From NCBI RefSeq assembly GCF_008831285.2, contig NC_045138.2, forward strand, positions 24,771,934 through 24,835,933: 64,000 bases of DNA. The letters run 5' to 3'. Under the pieces are notes generated by a model. That model was not told where the DNA came from. It did no database searches and saw only the letters and a list, made by a program, of their open reading frames with translations. The position numbers were made by a program, and so were the translations under genes. Shown one piece after another: positions 1-10,200 of the stretch. This DNA is from Nymphaea colorata (lineage: Eukaryota > Streptophyta > Magnoliopsida > Nymphaeales > Nymphaeaceae). How positions within the stretch are numbered: position 1 is the first letter of the stretch; each line of letters starts with the position of its first letter.

Positions 1-1790
1 TGATATTGAACATTTGTTGTTATCTCTCTTGAGTCTTGACATACCACATCCAGAAGTCACTGGGACGTGTAGAAGATCTGATTGCTCTTAACCTTCTGCG
101 TACAAGAGTTGGTAAAACTGTAAAAAACATTTGAACACTTTCATGTTTTTTCTCTTGAAGAAATAAACCCAGGTCATTATTGAAATATCTTCCATAAATT
201 TTACATAGTATCTAAAACCGTAGTACATCAGAGTGTATTAGAGTTCAAAGTAATGTTCACCTCTTATTTCAAAACTAACAAATGGTTGTCTAGACATTTT
301 TGCAAACACGCACGCATGACTCACACATTGCAAAGTTTATCCAAAAACAGAAAACAACTGTTTTATTATATGGTCAACAGGGTGACATCATATGCAATGC
401 CATAGATGCATTTGATTTTGAGCACTTGCAGCACGAACAACACCTTTAAGTTTCTGTAGACTGATTGTATGTAGACCTCCATGTTTGTTGGCCTCACCAA
501 TCTTTGTTTTGAGTTTTGGAGTCCGGAATTATTGCCTAGTTATTAGTGAATACCACATCACATTTTAACTCATTATCCAACAGAAAAGCTTGACACATAT
601 AGGACATCACTAGGTTTTGCATGCTGAAAAATTTTAACTGAACCTACTCCTGCTGCTGCAGTTTAGATCCATCAGCTACTTCACATACGATTTTTCACAT
701 GAATTTAAAATGTCAAGTTTAAACTTATCTCCTGTAATATGATCCATAGCACCAGTATCTAAAATCCACATATCAGCTGGTGTATAAGCACTAATAGCTA
801 AATGTATACCTGAATTTTTTTGGATGATAGTTTGATTTTGCGTGAGGGTACGTTGTTCTGACGTTTGTCTGTGGAACTTGCTTGATGACAAAGTTTGCTG
901 TTGTATTCATTTCAGCAACTTGTTTAAGCAGTTGCACGAGTTCAGTAATCGTTTCCTTGGCATCTCGTGACCTTTAGTTCTGGTTGGCCATCCTTGAATG
1001 TGTCAGCATTTCTGACCTAGTTATTTACAACAGGTGCATCTAGGTATGACCTAGTTATTTACAATAGGTGCTGCATCTAGGTCTCTGTCTCAGATTTAGC
1101 AAATCTTTGAGCGATTGTCTGCTTTGAATGCAACCCTTTTATCCATGAGAGATGAACCAGTGGCCTCTTCAGGGGCTGTCTCCACCCATGACCTTTCAGT
1201 TAGTGTCTTCTCATTGGATCATTGCACAAACTGTATTTAGTGAAGATAGGGGACTCGACATTAAGATCTGACTGCGTAGGTGATCGAAATGTTTCCCCAT
1301 CCCTTTAAAAATTTTGTCCTCGTCATTCCGCAGACTTATCACACTGATGTCAGTATTGGTTGCACGATACAGGGATCAACTCCCCCCATCCCTTTGAGGT
1401 TGCTCATATACAGGTGAAAGGGCTTTGATCTTTTTGTACGTCTGTTGATATCTTGTTGAAGCTGATGAATCCCTCGACGATGGTTGGCTCCATGGAGTTA
1501 AGGAGCCAAGCCATCACAAGCCTGAAGCCTGTCGTTGGGTTCCCAACCGTCATATGCCTGATCTCCTTTCTAGGTGCTGAGATTTCTCAGTGAAATATCT
1601 GAATCTTGATTTGCCACAGAGGAAAAGGTTTGTTGCCTTCGACTAGGTGATATAGTTGCTTCCATTCGCGGTATCGTCGCTATTTTTGATCGACGAATGC
1701 GATTCTTGAATGAATCTTAGAGGCGGCAATTGAATCGGGTGTCGTCGTTCCTTCTCTTGGAGCGATTTGTGGCATCGACATTGCTTTATT
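1..1790 (-). mobile_element. Decayed Ty1/copia retrotransposon, gag to integrase, truncated by window edge
   Basis: Read on the minus strand, pieces of a copia polyprotein appear in the expected order but in different frames with stops. A gag-like stretch at 1404-1553 includes VMAWLLNSMEPTIVEGF, the usual copia gag helix. A protease-like stretch near 676-891 includes WILDTGAMDHITGD, where the family has WIIDSGATDHMT. Near 255-345 an integrase zinc-finger remnant reads CVSHACVFAKMSRQPF after a stop. Near 120-190, DISIMTWVYFFK resembles the start of the integrase core. No LTR was recognised and the rest of pol would lie left of the window. The element is not functional. Its gag end meets the boundary of the duplicated block that begins near 1795. 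Confidence 0.8.
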
Positions 1791-1794
1791 CTCG

Positions 1795-4240
1795 AGAAAA
1801 AGGGGGTTACCTCATGGTCATGATCCAGGACTAGTCCTAGAGAGTTTGTCGACCGAAACAAGAGATCCGATGGTTAAATATGTGTGTGCATATGTGCAAT
1901 GTGTCTTTGAATGAGTGAGAAAGAGAGGGAGAGAGAGCACCAAGAATGCGGTCTTCAGACTATCAAAAAAAAAAAAGAAAAAGAAAAAGAACAACGCAGT
2001 TTTCTCGAGCTATCATCAAGTGGTGAATAAATTGTGTTACGAAATTGAGGGCAATTCATGACGTGACTACAAATGAACGTCAAGATCAACTATAAATCTG
2101 GAGCTACCATATGCGTACAAATGAAAACAGACATGTTCTACAAAAGAAAAATTGAAATCAAATTAGAGGAAAAGAATAAACTATACGATGTTGGTTGCAC
2201 TATACAATTCCATTGGAGAATGCTCATTTATTGAACATCTGACAGGAGAAACGCAATTGGAATCGCAAAAGCTATAAACAAATGATGGGTCAATTCACCC
2301 GAAAGCATACGATGGCAGCACGTTCAGACTGAGATCTTCATCTAGTTTAACAACAAATTTCATTGCATGGAGTGGAGAACGTGTATCTGCTTGAAGAGGA
2401 TGGTATATTTCTGCAGACGAGAGAGAGAAAGAGAGAGAAGCACCAAAAAACCAAAACGATCACAAAGCCAGCAAAACCACGAAGAACACTAGGAGCAACG
2501 AGAGCAAGCGCTGCTTGCCTTGGCCTGTAAAAATAAGAAGAAAATGAACAAATTTAAATGATCACATAACGCAAGAGACACAACTACTAAGTATACAAAA
2601 CATCCTCATCAGAAAAGACTTGGTTAGGTGACTAATTATCAATGATTGGCCTCTCTGAAGACAGTGGTAATTGAGATGCTATTACTGATGACATATTTTA
2701 TGAACACCATATGAAACACAAAGAAACTCGTTAAGACAAATGATGCTTGCATTCCAAATTGTGAATATAAGATGCTTTCCTTCAAGAAAAGGAGTTTAGA
2801 TGTTCCTTTCAATTATCTTTGATTTATTATTTCAGACCTCAGCTTGCACTGATTTCAAGGGAGACAATGTGCCATCTTAATATTTGCCTCTATTGTGAAG
2901 CACTACGTCAAAACATGATAGGGCTACATCGGAGATGGCATGAATTCACTGTTTTTGAGGACTCTTGATTCTTTTCTGGATCTGAAAGACTAGCGGATAC
3001 CCTCGTAACCAATTGAAGTACCATTCTAATTCCACATGTTTACTTATGTAAGAGTTTAATGAAAGTCCTTCTAGTATATCACCATCACAGAATTGACCAC
3101 AGCATATGATTATACTCGCAACAAAAAACTTATGCTGATTGGTGGAATGAGAAAAGCGAAAGGCAGCTTACCACCCTGAGAATGTGCTGCTGTTGGAAGC
3201 GCAGGTAATGTAATTGCTGCAGTAAAAACATATAAATGGTCACAAAGCTCTACTAAGCAAATTTAACATATAAGTAGCATTGACTGCAACGCCTGAATTA
3301 TTGCCATATTGGCAGCACATATGAAGCCCTATTTTTAATGTAAAAATAGAAAACGAGAAGTAAGCTTGGGCATTTGCAACTCCAATGGATTTAGTTGACC
3401 AAAAAAAACAACAAACAAAAAGTCAATCTGAGCATGCAACACGCACATTAAGGGCCTTGGTGACCTAACTAGTGGGCTCCTTATGAACCTGTACAGCAAG
3501 GAAGTCACTGTATACAAAGCAGACACCAACACTGATTTAGAAGCCTCTAAATGCTGAACTCCTGATTCCAGGCATTTAAACCAAAAGTTGTTATACTGAA
3601 AAATTAAAACAAATTAACAAGACAGACTCGATATAGAAGGAAAGAAAAGCACGCAGGAGCTTAAATTTATTGCATGAGGGTGTGGACACTAAAGATGAAG
3701 ACGGCCAAGGCAGATCACATGTGAAACTAAAACCTGCTGATTGATCGAACGTTGCATCTGAACGCAAGCTTGGCAACAAGCAACCAGATTCTAAGAGAAC
3801 AAAAGAAATAGCAAAGAAAGGTAAGGGCGAAGAAGAGAAAAATACATTTCGTTTTCAGTATGAGTAAATGCAAAAACAATTCAATCTGCCAGCGAATTTT
3901 ATGGTCAAAGTGCACACAACGATGTGCATATGTATGTATGCATGTGTGCTAATGTCACAAGTATCTGCAACATTGAAAATATCAAAGTTTTACTGCCATC
4001 TTTCCAAGGGTCTGAGCATTACATACAACAAGGTAACGTCTGAAATATCAATTATTTCAACAGTAGTGTGCTGTTATCTTCCATTAGCATGCTGAAAGCT
4101 TCTTTTTTTTTTTAAGGCTAAAGAGGAGAGCAAAAAAGACAGTACGATGCCAGCCATTCGTTGCCACAGCAACACACATGTACAACTTGAGTACCTGAGA
4201 GCATTCCAACTTCTATGTCGGTAGTATCCAACACTTGAAA
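1795..4240 (-). repeat. Duplicated block, copy A (3' end of the GPI-anchored protein gene)
   Basis: This block aligns along its length, with small indels, to 10201-12790. Introns, exons and 3' flanking DNA are all included, so it is a genomic duplication and not a retrocopy. Matching landmarks are the GA-rich tracts (about 1915-1940 and 10320-10375), the last exon (2460 and 10920), the 45-nt exon (3172 and 11697), the exon ending in SCNK (3665 and 12225) and the stretch with GTACTCAAG. Similarity stops near 4240 and 12790, before the next upstream exon of the full gene, so copy A carries only the 3' part. Confidence 0.88.
2460..3790 (-). pseudogene. Truncated duplicate of the GPI-anchored protein gene (last three exons only)
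   Basis: Three exons correspond to exons 5, 6 and 7 of the gene at 10920-18266: 3665-3790, 3172-3216 and 2460-2524. The last two keep good splice sites and the same phases, ending in LLSLLLVFFVVLLAL and a stop, which is a GPI-signal-like hydrophobic tail. The first has an 18-nt in-frame deletion removing residues equivalent to NDNIAA, and its donor GT is changed to TT at 3663-3664 (the other copy has GT at 12223-12224). The signal peptide and cysteine-rich exons are missing. It is therefore a broken fragment, although transcripts of the full gene could in principle read through to it. Confidence 0.8.
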
Positions 4241-5451
4241 CTGGCAGAATAACAAATTTTTTGTTGTAAACGAAAAAAGTAGGGAAGAAGGGTTACAGAG
4301 GAATGAAGCAGCCAAATTCTTGAAAGCAAGAAGCATGAGAGATGAGGGGTTCCTCTCTGGGAAATGTTTTCAGCCACATTACACGAGCCAAATCCTTGGA
4401 GCAATACTGCGAGAAATATTTTATGAAACGCAGAAGGCTAGATGTAATTTCCCAAACGTTCTTGGGTGCACATTTTTTTTGTAAACTAAGCAAACTTTTA
4501 GATGGTTTCTGTAATTTGTTCACAAAAAATATGCCTAATGTCCCACGAACACTAACTTTAGTGTACCCAGTTTCATGTCGCAGATTTCAGTATTTAGATG
4601 TTCCTTACGCAAGGGAGGGTGTCACGAAGGAGGTCATAATTTGTCCCTTGAAGTTCTCGGCAAAATATTTGGTAGGGTTAAAGTTTAAAAGTACACAATG
4701 CGTATATTATATCAGGACGTGAAGTTTATATACTATATAAGAAAATAGTTACCTTTGGTAATTATGTAGGGGAAAACATTTTTGGGGGCTTCCTTTTCCC
4801 TATAAATTATTTTGTGTAACTTTTTTTATTAAGGACCGTAAAAAGTGCCAAAAACTGTAAACTTTATTAACGCGAGAAATAAAATTTATTTACTGCAATT
4901 CCTTTTAAATTTCAAATACTAAAACATTTCATTCTTTCCGCCTTCATTATTTTATTTTTCAGGCTAACGATGGTTCGGTTCACGCTCATTTTGTTAGCTC
5001 TCATAAAAAAATCCCTGTTTGTTAGAAAAATCACAAAATGTGATCTCTTTTAGTAATTACTCATAAAGTGGTTTTCCAAAAACGTTTTCGTAATGCTTTT
5101 GGGCGCATCTACTCTCCTGTTTTCTTGTCCACCGGTTATCCATCTTTCTTTGAGTGTTCTTTGGGTTTTCCTTGTGCTTAGTGGGTTAAGTGCCCTGAAC
5201 AACTGGTTTTTGTGCACATGCTGATCTGAAAGAAGGCGGATTGCCTATGAGAGAAGAGCAAAGAGTACTCCATTCCAAAAATCTTAATTAAGACGCGATA
5301 CTAAATTAAAAGCAAAACACAAGAAAAAAAGTAATGCAGGATACAACATTTACATAATTGAGATAATTAGTTCAAACAGAAACACACATCGTCTTTGCAA
5401 TGCAGGCAACGCGCATATGTATCGATGAAATTGCAGAGATGATGAAGATGG
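4241..5451. other. Intergenic, AT-rich, downstream of the NLR
   Basis: Spacer between copy A of the duplication and the NLR stop codon. An open frame of 126 codons on the plus strand (4342-4722) has no recognisable motif. I see no RNA gene and no clear transposon ends. Confidence 0.5.
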
Positions 5452-8385
5452 TCATTCCCCAATATCAAGAAATTTTCTCTGCATTGCAGTTTTGATGCTC
5501 TCATTTTGCCACTTCAGTTGTTCCCACCAAATTTTGGAGCCCTTAATCTGTTGAATCTCACCAAGCTCACGAATTGGAAGATTCGTCAGCAGCGGGCAAG
5601 ACTTCACTCGTACCTCCTCTAAGAAAGGAAGGAAAGGCTCCTCCTTGCACACCATTGTTAGTCTAGGCAGGTTCTCGAGTATTACCCTTCTCAGGCAGGG
5701 GAGACCAGCTTCATCTTCTACCTCACCGTCGCCAACAGCCCTCGCTTCCATTACCTCTCCTTGAAATACTTCCACTATCGAAGCGCATCCCAATACCTGG
5801 ATCTCCTTCAGCCTGTTTTCTTTCCCGAATATGCCGATGGGGAACAGACTCCTTAACTTCGGACAGCAGCTTATAGTGATGTGCGTCAGATTACGAAGGC
5901 TTCCTCCTCTAGGAGCTCTCCCCATCCATATGCTCTGCAAATTGGCCAAGTTCCGCAGGTCTAGAGTCTCCAACGCTCCCCATTCGCCATCTTGGTCGAC
6001 GTCATCTCCTCTTATCATCAGGCTGCTAACATCATCACAGCCATGAACGAAGAGCGACTTCAGGTCCTTGAAGGAACCGCCGACTTGGGAAATCCACATG
6101 ATGCCTGTGCAATTGAACAGCACCAGCGATTGAGTCCGGCGTAGCACCATCTTCACGCTTTCACTTGGCAGCAGCCCGTCGGAATTGATGACATGGAGTT
6201 CTCTGTTGTGGCGCCGCTGGAGATCGATGTCTCCTCCTATACTGAAATTGAATTGCCACAGAATCCGCCACTGGTCACCGAACTCGTTTGGAATGAGGCA
6301 AATCGGATTCTGAATATTGACGTAAAGAGCTTCCAATTTGTGCAAGGAACTTAGCTCTTCAAGTGTGGCTGTCTCGAGCTTCGCCATGCCCTCCAGGCCC
6401 CAAGAGTATGCACTTTGGTGCATGTCGAGTTCCTCAATGGCTAAGAGACATGGCATGAGGCCTCGCCGGATTCTAGTGAGCCTCTTTGTATAGGACAAGA
6501 TCAAAGTCTTTAGCTGGCTCAGTTCTTCCAGTCCCTGGGGCAACTCTTCTATCTGAGTGTGGTTGAGGTCAAGCAACTTAAGCTGTCTCAGCTCCCCAAT
6601 CGGCGGCATCTCCCTCAAGTATCGACAGTCCCCCAAATAGAGCGCCTGGGCGTTCACCAAAGTTGAGATGGACGGCGGTAAAGTCGTGATCTCTGTGTGG
6701 CTTAGATCCAATACCTGAAGGGCGGGCATCCCATGGAAGAAACCATCGATGATACTCTTAAGAGGGTTATGTTGGAGGATCAGGGTCGATAGCTCCGACC
6801 ACACTTGTTGTGGTTGGTCTGCAAGTGATTGTATTTGGTGACCCATCAAGGAGATTCTCTTGATGTCTTGTGGAATCATTCCCTTGGGAGGCCATTGCCT
6901 CAAAGGATTGGTTTTCTCGTCCCGGACGAAAAACTGGTGGCCTTCTTCGTCTGCCATCTTGAGTGCCATATCCCGGACCAAGCCCAGCATCATGACGCTG
7001 CTGAAGGAGTCCCTTGCTTTCAGTAAGCAAGAGTTCCGGAACCTTTCAATTATTTGGAACCCCTTGTCCGTCGAATCTTTGCTATTGAGCTCCTCCATTA
7101 AGCCTTCCGACCTCCAGTAGGAGACAAGCCTCTTGACATTCACACTGTAGCGTCTAGAAAACAAGCAACAGTATAAGAAGCACAACCTAGTGCTCCTATC
7201 CGTGATCCGATCGTAGTTGCGTCTCAATAGCCGGAATTGCTTGTCAACGTCGGCCACGCTCCAATTGCTCAGAACCCTCGTCACCCTCAAGGCCCTCAAC
7301 TCCCTCAGCGCGTTGTTCCATATCCCAACTTCCTCTACATCCCTCATGATTTCTCCCAAGAGAACCAGAAAGAGCGGCAGCCCCTCGCATTCCCCGGCAA
7401 CCTCCTTTGCAAGCGGCTGTATCTCGTGGCTTTCCACGACCTTCCCGGCCTTTTCCCGAAACAAGCACCAGGCGTGCGGTTTGGGGAGGGGATCCACCTC
7501 AACAGTTTCATCACTCAACATCGTCTTGCACATTTCGAAGTCGGTCGTCGTGAGCAGCACTTTGCTCATCATACTTTGATCGCTTCTGTTGGGCACTCCC
7601 ACGTGATCCAGATCTAGTTTACGATGAACATCGTCCAAGATTAGCAGAAACTTTTTTTCCTTCAGCCTATTGAAGAGCATGGCGGCTCTGGTTACCTCGT
7701 TATCATGCTCCCGAAAGGTCATCTGCAGTCTCTTAGCTATCTGGTCCTGTATCCCCTTGTTACCTGGTTCCTCCTCCATGTCCACGTAGAAGACAAGCGT
7801 CTCCTTGCCTATGAGCTGGTTGTTCACCATCTTGGCAAGGGTGGTCTTGCCCACTCCAGTGATTCCCCAGACGCCGATGATTCGGATATCATCGTTGTTC
7901 AAGTGATTCATTATCCTGTTGATGACCTCTTCCCGGCCATAAACATGGGGAACAGGGAGCACTTCTACCATGGGTGGTGGTGGATCCCTGAGAACCCCTT
8001 CCCCGTCCGTGTACTTCAGGCCAATCTCCCTCTCCGTCTTCATCTCTCCCCCGGTATTTTCAATCTGTCGGCTTAGTTCGAAGAGCAGCTTGCAGTTACC
8101 ACAGTGCCGGACCTCGAACTTCTTTAGTATGTCCCCATACTCCCTTTCCAGTTTCTCCATCCTCTGCAGGGCGCACTCCACTGGTTCGGAAGGAACTTTC
8201 CCGTCCCTCTTGCCGCCTTCGACGTAGCTAATTATTTTGTTTTTCTGATACATGAGCACCTCAAATTGATAGTCGAGCCTCTGTTTGTTTTCTTTGAGCT
8301 GGATAATATCTTTCAGCTGAGGGGAGCAGAGAACGCAGAAGAGATTGCAGCCCTGTAAGATGCAAGTCGCGATCTCAAGAATCAT
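5452..8385 (-). CDS. CC-NBS-LRR (NLR) disease resistance protein, RPS2/RPS5-like, single exon
   Basis: The 977-residue protein is an intracellular immune receptor of the RPS2/RPS5 type; such proteins detect pathogen effectors and act as nucleotide-dependent switches. A predicted helical, coiled-coil-like N-terminus covers about 1-130. The NB-ARC domain shows the P-loop GITGVGKTT (174-182), kinase-2 LLILDDV (247-253), an RNBS-B-like KVLLTTTD (275-282), GLPL (335-338) and RNBS-D LCFLYCCLF (401-409). The LRR region runs from about 510 to 950 with LxxLxLxxT-type repeats. Two key places are unusual: the MHD position reads MLG (466-468, followed by LVRDMAL), and the RNBS-B arginine of TTR is threonine. 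Length and domain order are complete with no frameshift. GC content looks higher than in the flanks. The gene lies between two copies of the 3' end of the adjacent GPI-anchored gene. Family assignment is firm; whether it still signals is unknown. Confidence 0.95.
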   Translation of the reverse strand: MILEIATCILQGCNLFCVLCSPQLKDIIQLKENKQRLDYQFEVLMYQKNKIISYVEGGKRDGKVPSEPVECALQRMEKLEREYGDILKKFEVRHCGNCKLLFELSRQIENTGGEMKTEREIGLKYTDGEGVLRDPPPPMVEVLPVPHVYGREEVINRIMNHLNNDDIRIIGVWGITGVGKTTLAKMVNNQLIGKETLVFYVDMEEEPGNKGIQDQIAKRLQMTFREHDNEVTRAAMLFNRLKEKKFLLILDDVHRKLDLDHVGVPNRSDQSMMSKVLLTTTDFEMCKTMLSDETVEVDPLPKPHAWCLFREKAGKVVESHEIQPLAKEVAGECEGLPLFLVLLGEIMRDVEEVGIWNNALRELRALRVTRVLSNWSVADVDKQFRLLRRNYDRITDRSTRLCFLYCCLFSRRYSVNVKRLVSYWRSEGLMEELNSKDSTDKGFQIIERFRNSCLLKARDSFSSVMMLGLVRDMALKMADEEGHQFFVRDEKTNPLRQWPPKGMIPQDIKRISLMGHQIQSLADQPQQVWSELSTLILQHNPLKSIIDGFFHGMPALQVLDLSHTEITTLPPSISTLVNAQALYLGDCRYLREMPPIGELRQLKLLDLNHTQIEELPQGLEELSQLKTLILSYTKRLTRIRRGLMPCLLAIEELDMHQSAYSWGLEGMAKLETATLEELSSLHKLEALYVNIQNPICLIPNEFGDQWRILWQFNFSIGGDIDLQRRHNRELHVINSDGLLPSESVKMVLRRTQSLVLFNCTGIMWISQVGGSFKDLKSLFVHGCDDVSSLMIRGDDVDQDGEWGALETLDLRNLANLQSIWMGRAPRGGSLRNLTHITISCCPKLRSLFPIGIFGKENRLKEIQVLGCASIVEVFQGEVMEARAVGDGEVEDEAGLPCLRRVILENLPRLTMVCKEEPFLPFLEEVRVKSCPLLTNLPIRELGEIQQIKGSKIWWEQLKWQNESIKTAMQRKFLDIGE

Positions 8386-10200
8386 AGTCGGGCAACGAAA
8401 AATCCGATCGGGAAACTTCTCTTGTGATCAGCCGGGGAGGAAGGATGCGTCAATGGCTCACTCAACGAAGTCGTTCAACGCGACGGGATGGCTGACCGAA
8501 CGTGACGCACGAGTCCGACTCACGATGTTGAAGAGGAGAGCGGCAACGGGAAATCACCTTTTCTTCCAATTTTTCTTGGGCTCGTAGTTGTCCGTAATTG
8601 AGCACGCGTTTGGAATTTTTTCCTTTTCGAACCCTTTTTGCTTTTCAATTTCTAGCAAACTAAGCATCTTCTTGTTCTCAGTTATTCAACATACCAAGAC
8701 CGATCTAAGTCTCTTAAATTTTCCATATTTATCTACAGTAACTGGCATCACGATGTAGATCGATGTTTGTTTGATTTCGTGCCTGATGTAACGTAAGTTT
8801 CTTTCTTATTCATTGCTTCTGCATGTGAACCATCAACTATTCATTTGTTGGACTGATCTTTCGTCCATTTGAATTATTATAAACAGAATAATCATGTTTG
8901 CCCTCAAATTATTGGAATCCGACATTGACAACTTTGGTTGGAACAGTTTGGATGTGCTATTATTGGTCTCAAAAGGACAATTTGCATCATATCAGCTGGA
9001 CTGCATCGTAAAAACCTGCAAGAGGATTTTCGATGTAGACATTTTAATATGTAATCTTATTGGAAGCGACCAAAAGAGCTCCATCGGCCAGGAATTAAAA
9101 ACTTTCTCAAGTTAAAAAACCTCAAGACTTGGACCCAAAAAATGAAAACCCTTTTCATCTAAATGGACTACGGCAGTTCAGGTAAAAAGAGCTCGATCGA
9201 ATTATTAATTCTCAATTTAATTTTCATGGGTACTATTCATCTGAACTGTGCATGATATTCAAGTTTCATGGGTACTATTCATCTGAACTGTGCATGATAT
9301 TCAAGTTGAAAGATTAGACCCTATAAGCAATGGAAAGGGGTGGCTTTCGTCTTTTGCAGACTATTACCGAATTAGTTAAACCAAAGTACCAATCTAAACC
9401 CATTTACAATGTTCTCAGTGCCTACTTCAACAAGGTAAGCACACGTGTATTTCCTGTTCTCTAGATATGAGCCCGAGATCCAACAAAATTTGAGTTTAAG
9501 ACATGTAATATCTTGTCTAAGTCTGCTCAGACTCGACTTTGTTTTGAAAAGGTCAAGAGTCCGAACCTGAATCATGTGGGACTTACCGAATCCAAACTGC
9601 AATCCACACCGATGCTTGTTCAAACATTTAGTTACTTGTTCAAACATTTAATTCGGACTTCTTAGTAATTCAGAAAGAGCATTTCAAAACAATTCATTCT
9701 CCGCAACATTTAAAAATCGAAAATCCAGTTTGTGGAAAACGACCTGCAACTGCTATTGACACATAGGAACGTGACGGATCGGTCTAAGCTTACCAAGTCA
9801 GAGGTAGTCGAACTCGTCTTATCGATTCGAAACGGAATGCAATTTTATACACCATATCGAATTCCTCCGACATTTACATATAGCCAGATTTGAGAAGTCG
9901 AGATCGTGGCCGGGGATAAACTTGAGACTTACCTTAGACAATCCGCTAAGACATCTTAAACTGATTAGACCTACGCCTTATTCTATATTAATCTTAATGG
10001 CACGAAACTTGAGTTGGAGCCTTCCTCAAATCTACATACTCCTATTATAACCTTTGAATTTTGATCTATTTAAGATTTTGAACACCTAGGAATGTGACAA
10101 TTTCCTTCCTTGATACATATTCCCTACAAAATAACTGATCGAAGATGTATATCTGAGAGACTGACAGTTCATCTATGTAGTTGTGGGTAAAAGTGCTCCC
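8386..10200. other. Intergenic: NLR upstream region with short tandem duplications
   Basis: Contains the presumed NLR promoter (minus strand, upstream of 8385), a 42-bp exact tandem duplication (9222-9305) and a 20-bp near repeat around 9618-9655. No coding sequence is supported. Confidence 0.5.
9222..9305. repeat. 42-bp exact tandem duplication
   Basis: Two adjacent copies (9222-9263 and 9264-9305) are identical by eye. Each begins TTTCATGGGTACTATTC and ends GATATTCAAG. Confidence 0.9.

Noticed and set aside
4342-4722. 126-codon plus-strand ORF between the duplicated block and the NLR
   Set aside because: No recognisable motif, AT-rich codons, no splice partners; likely chance.
7217-7617. 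Long plus-strand ORFs opposite the NLR
   Set aside because: Antisense shadows of the NB-ARC coding frame.
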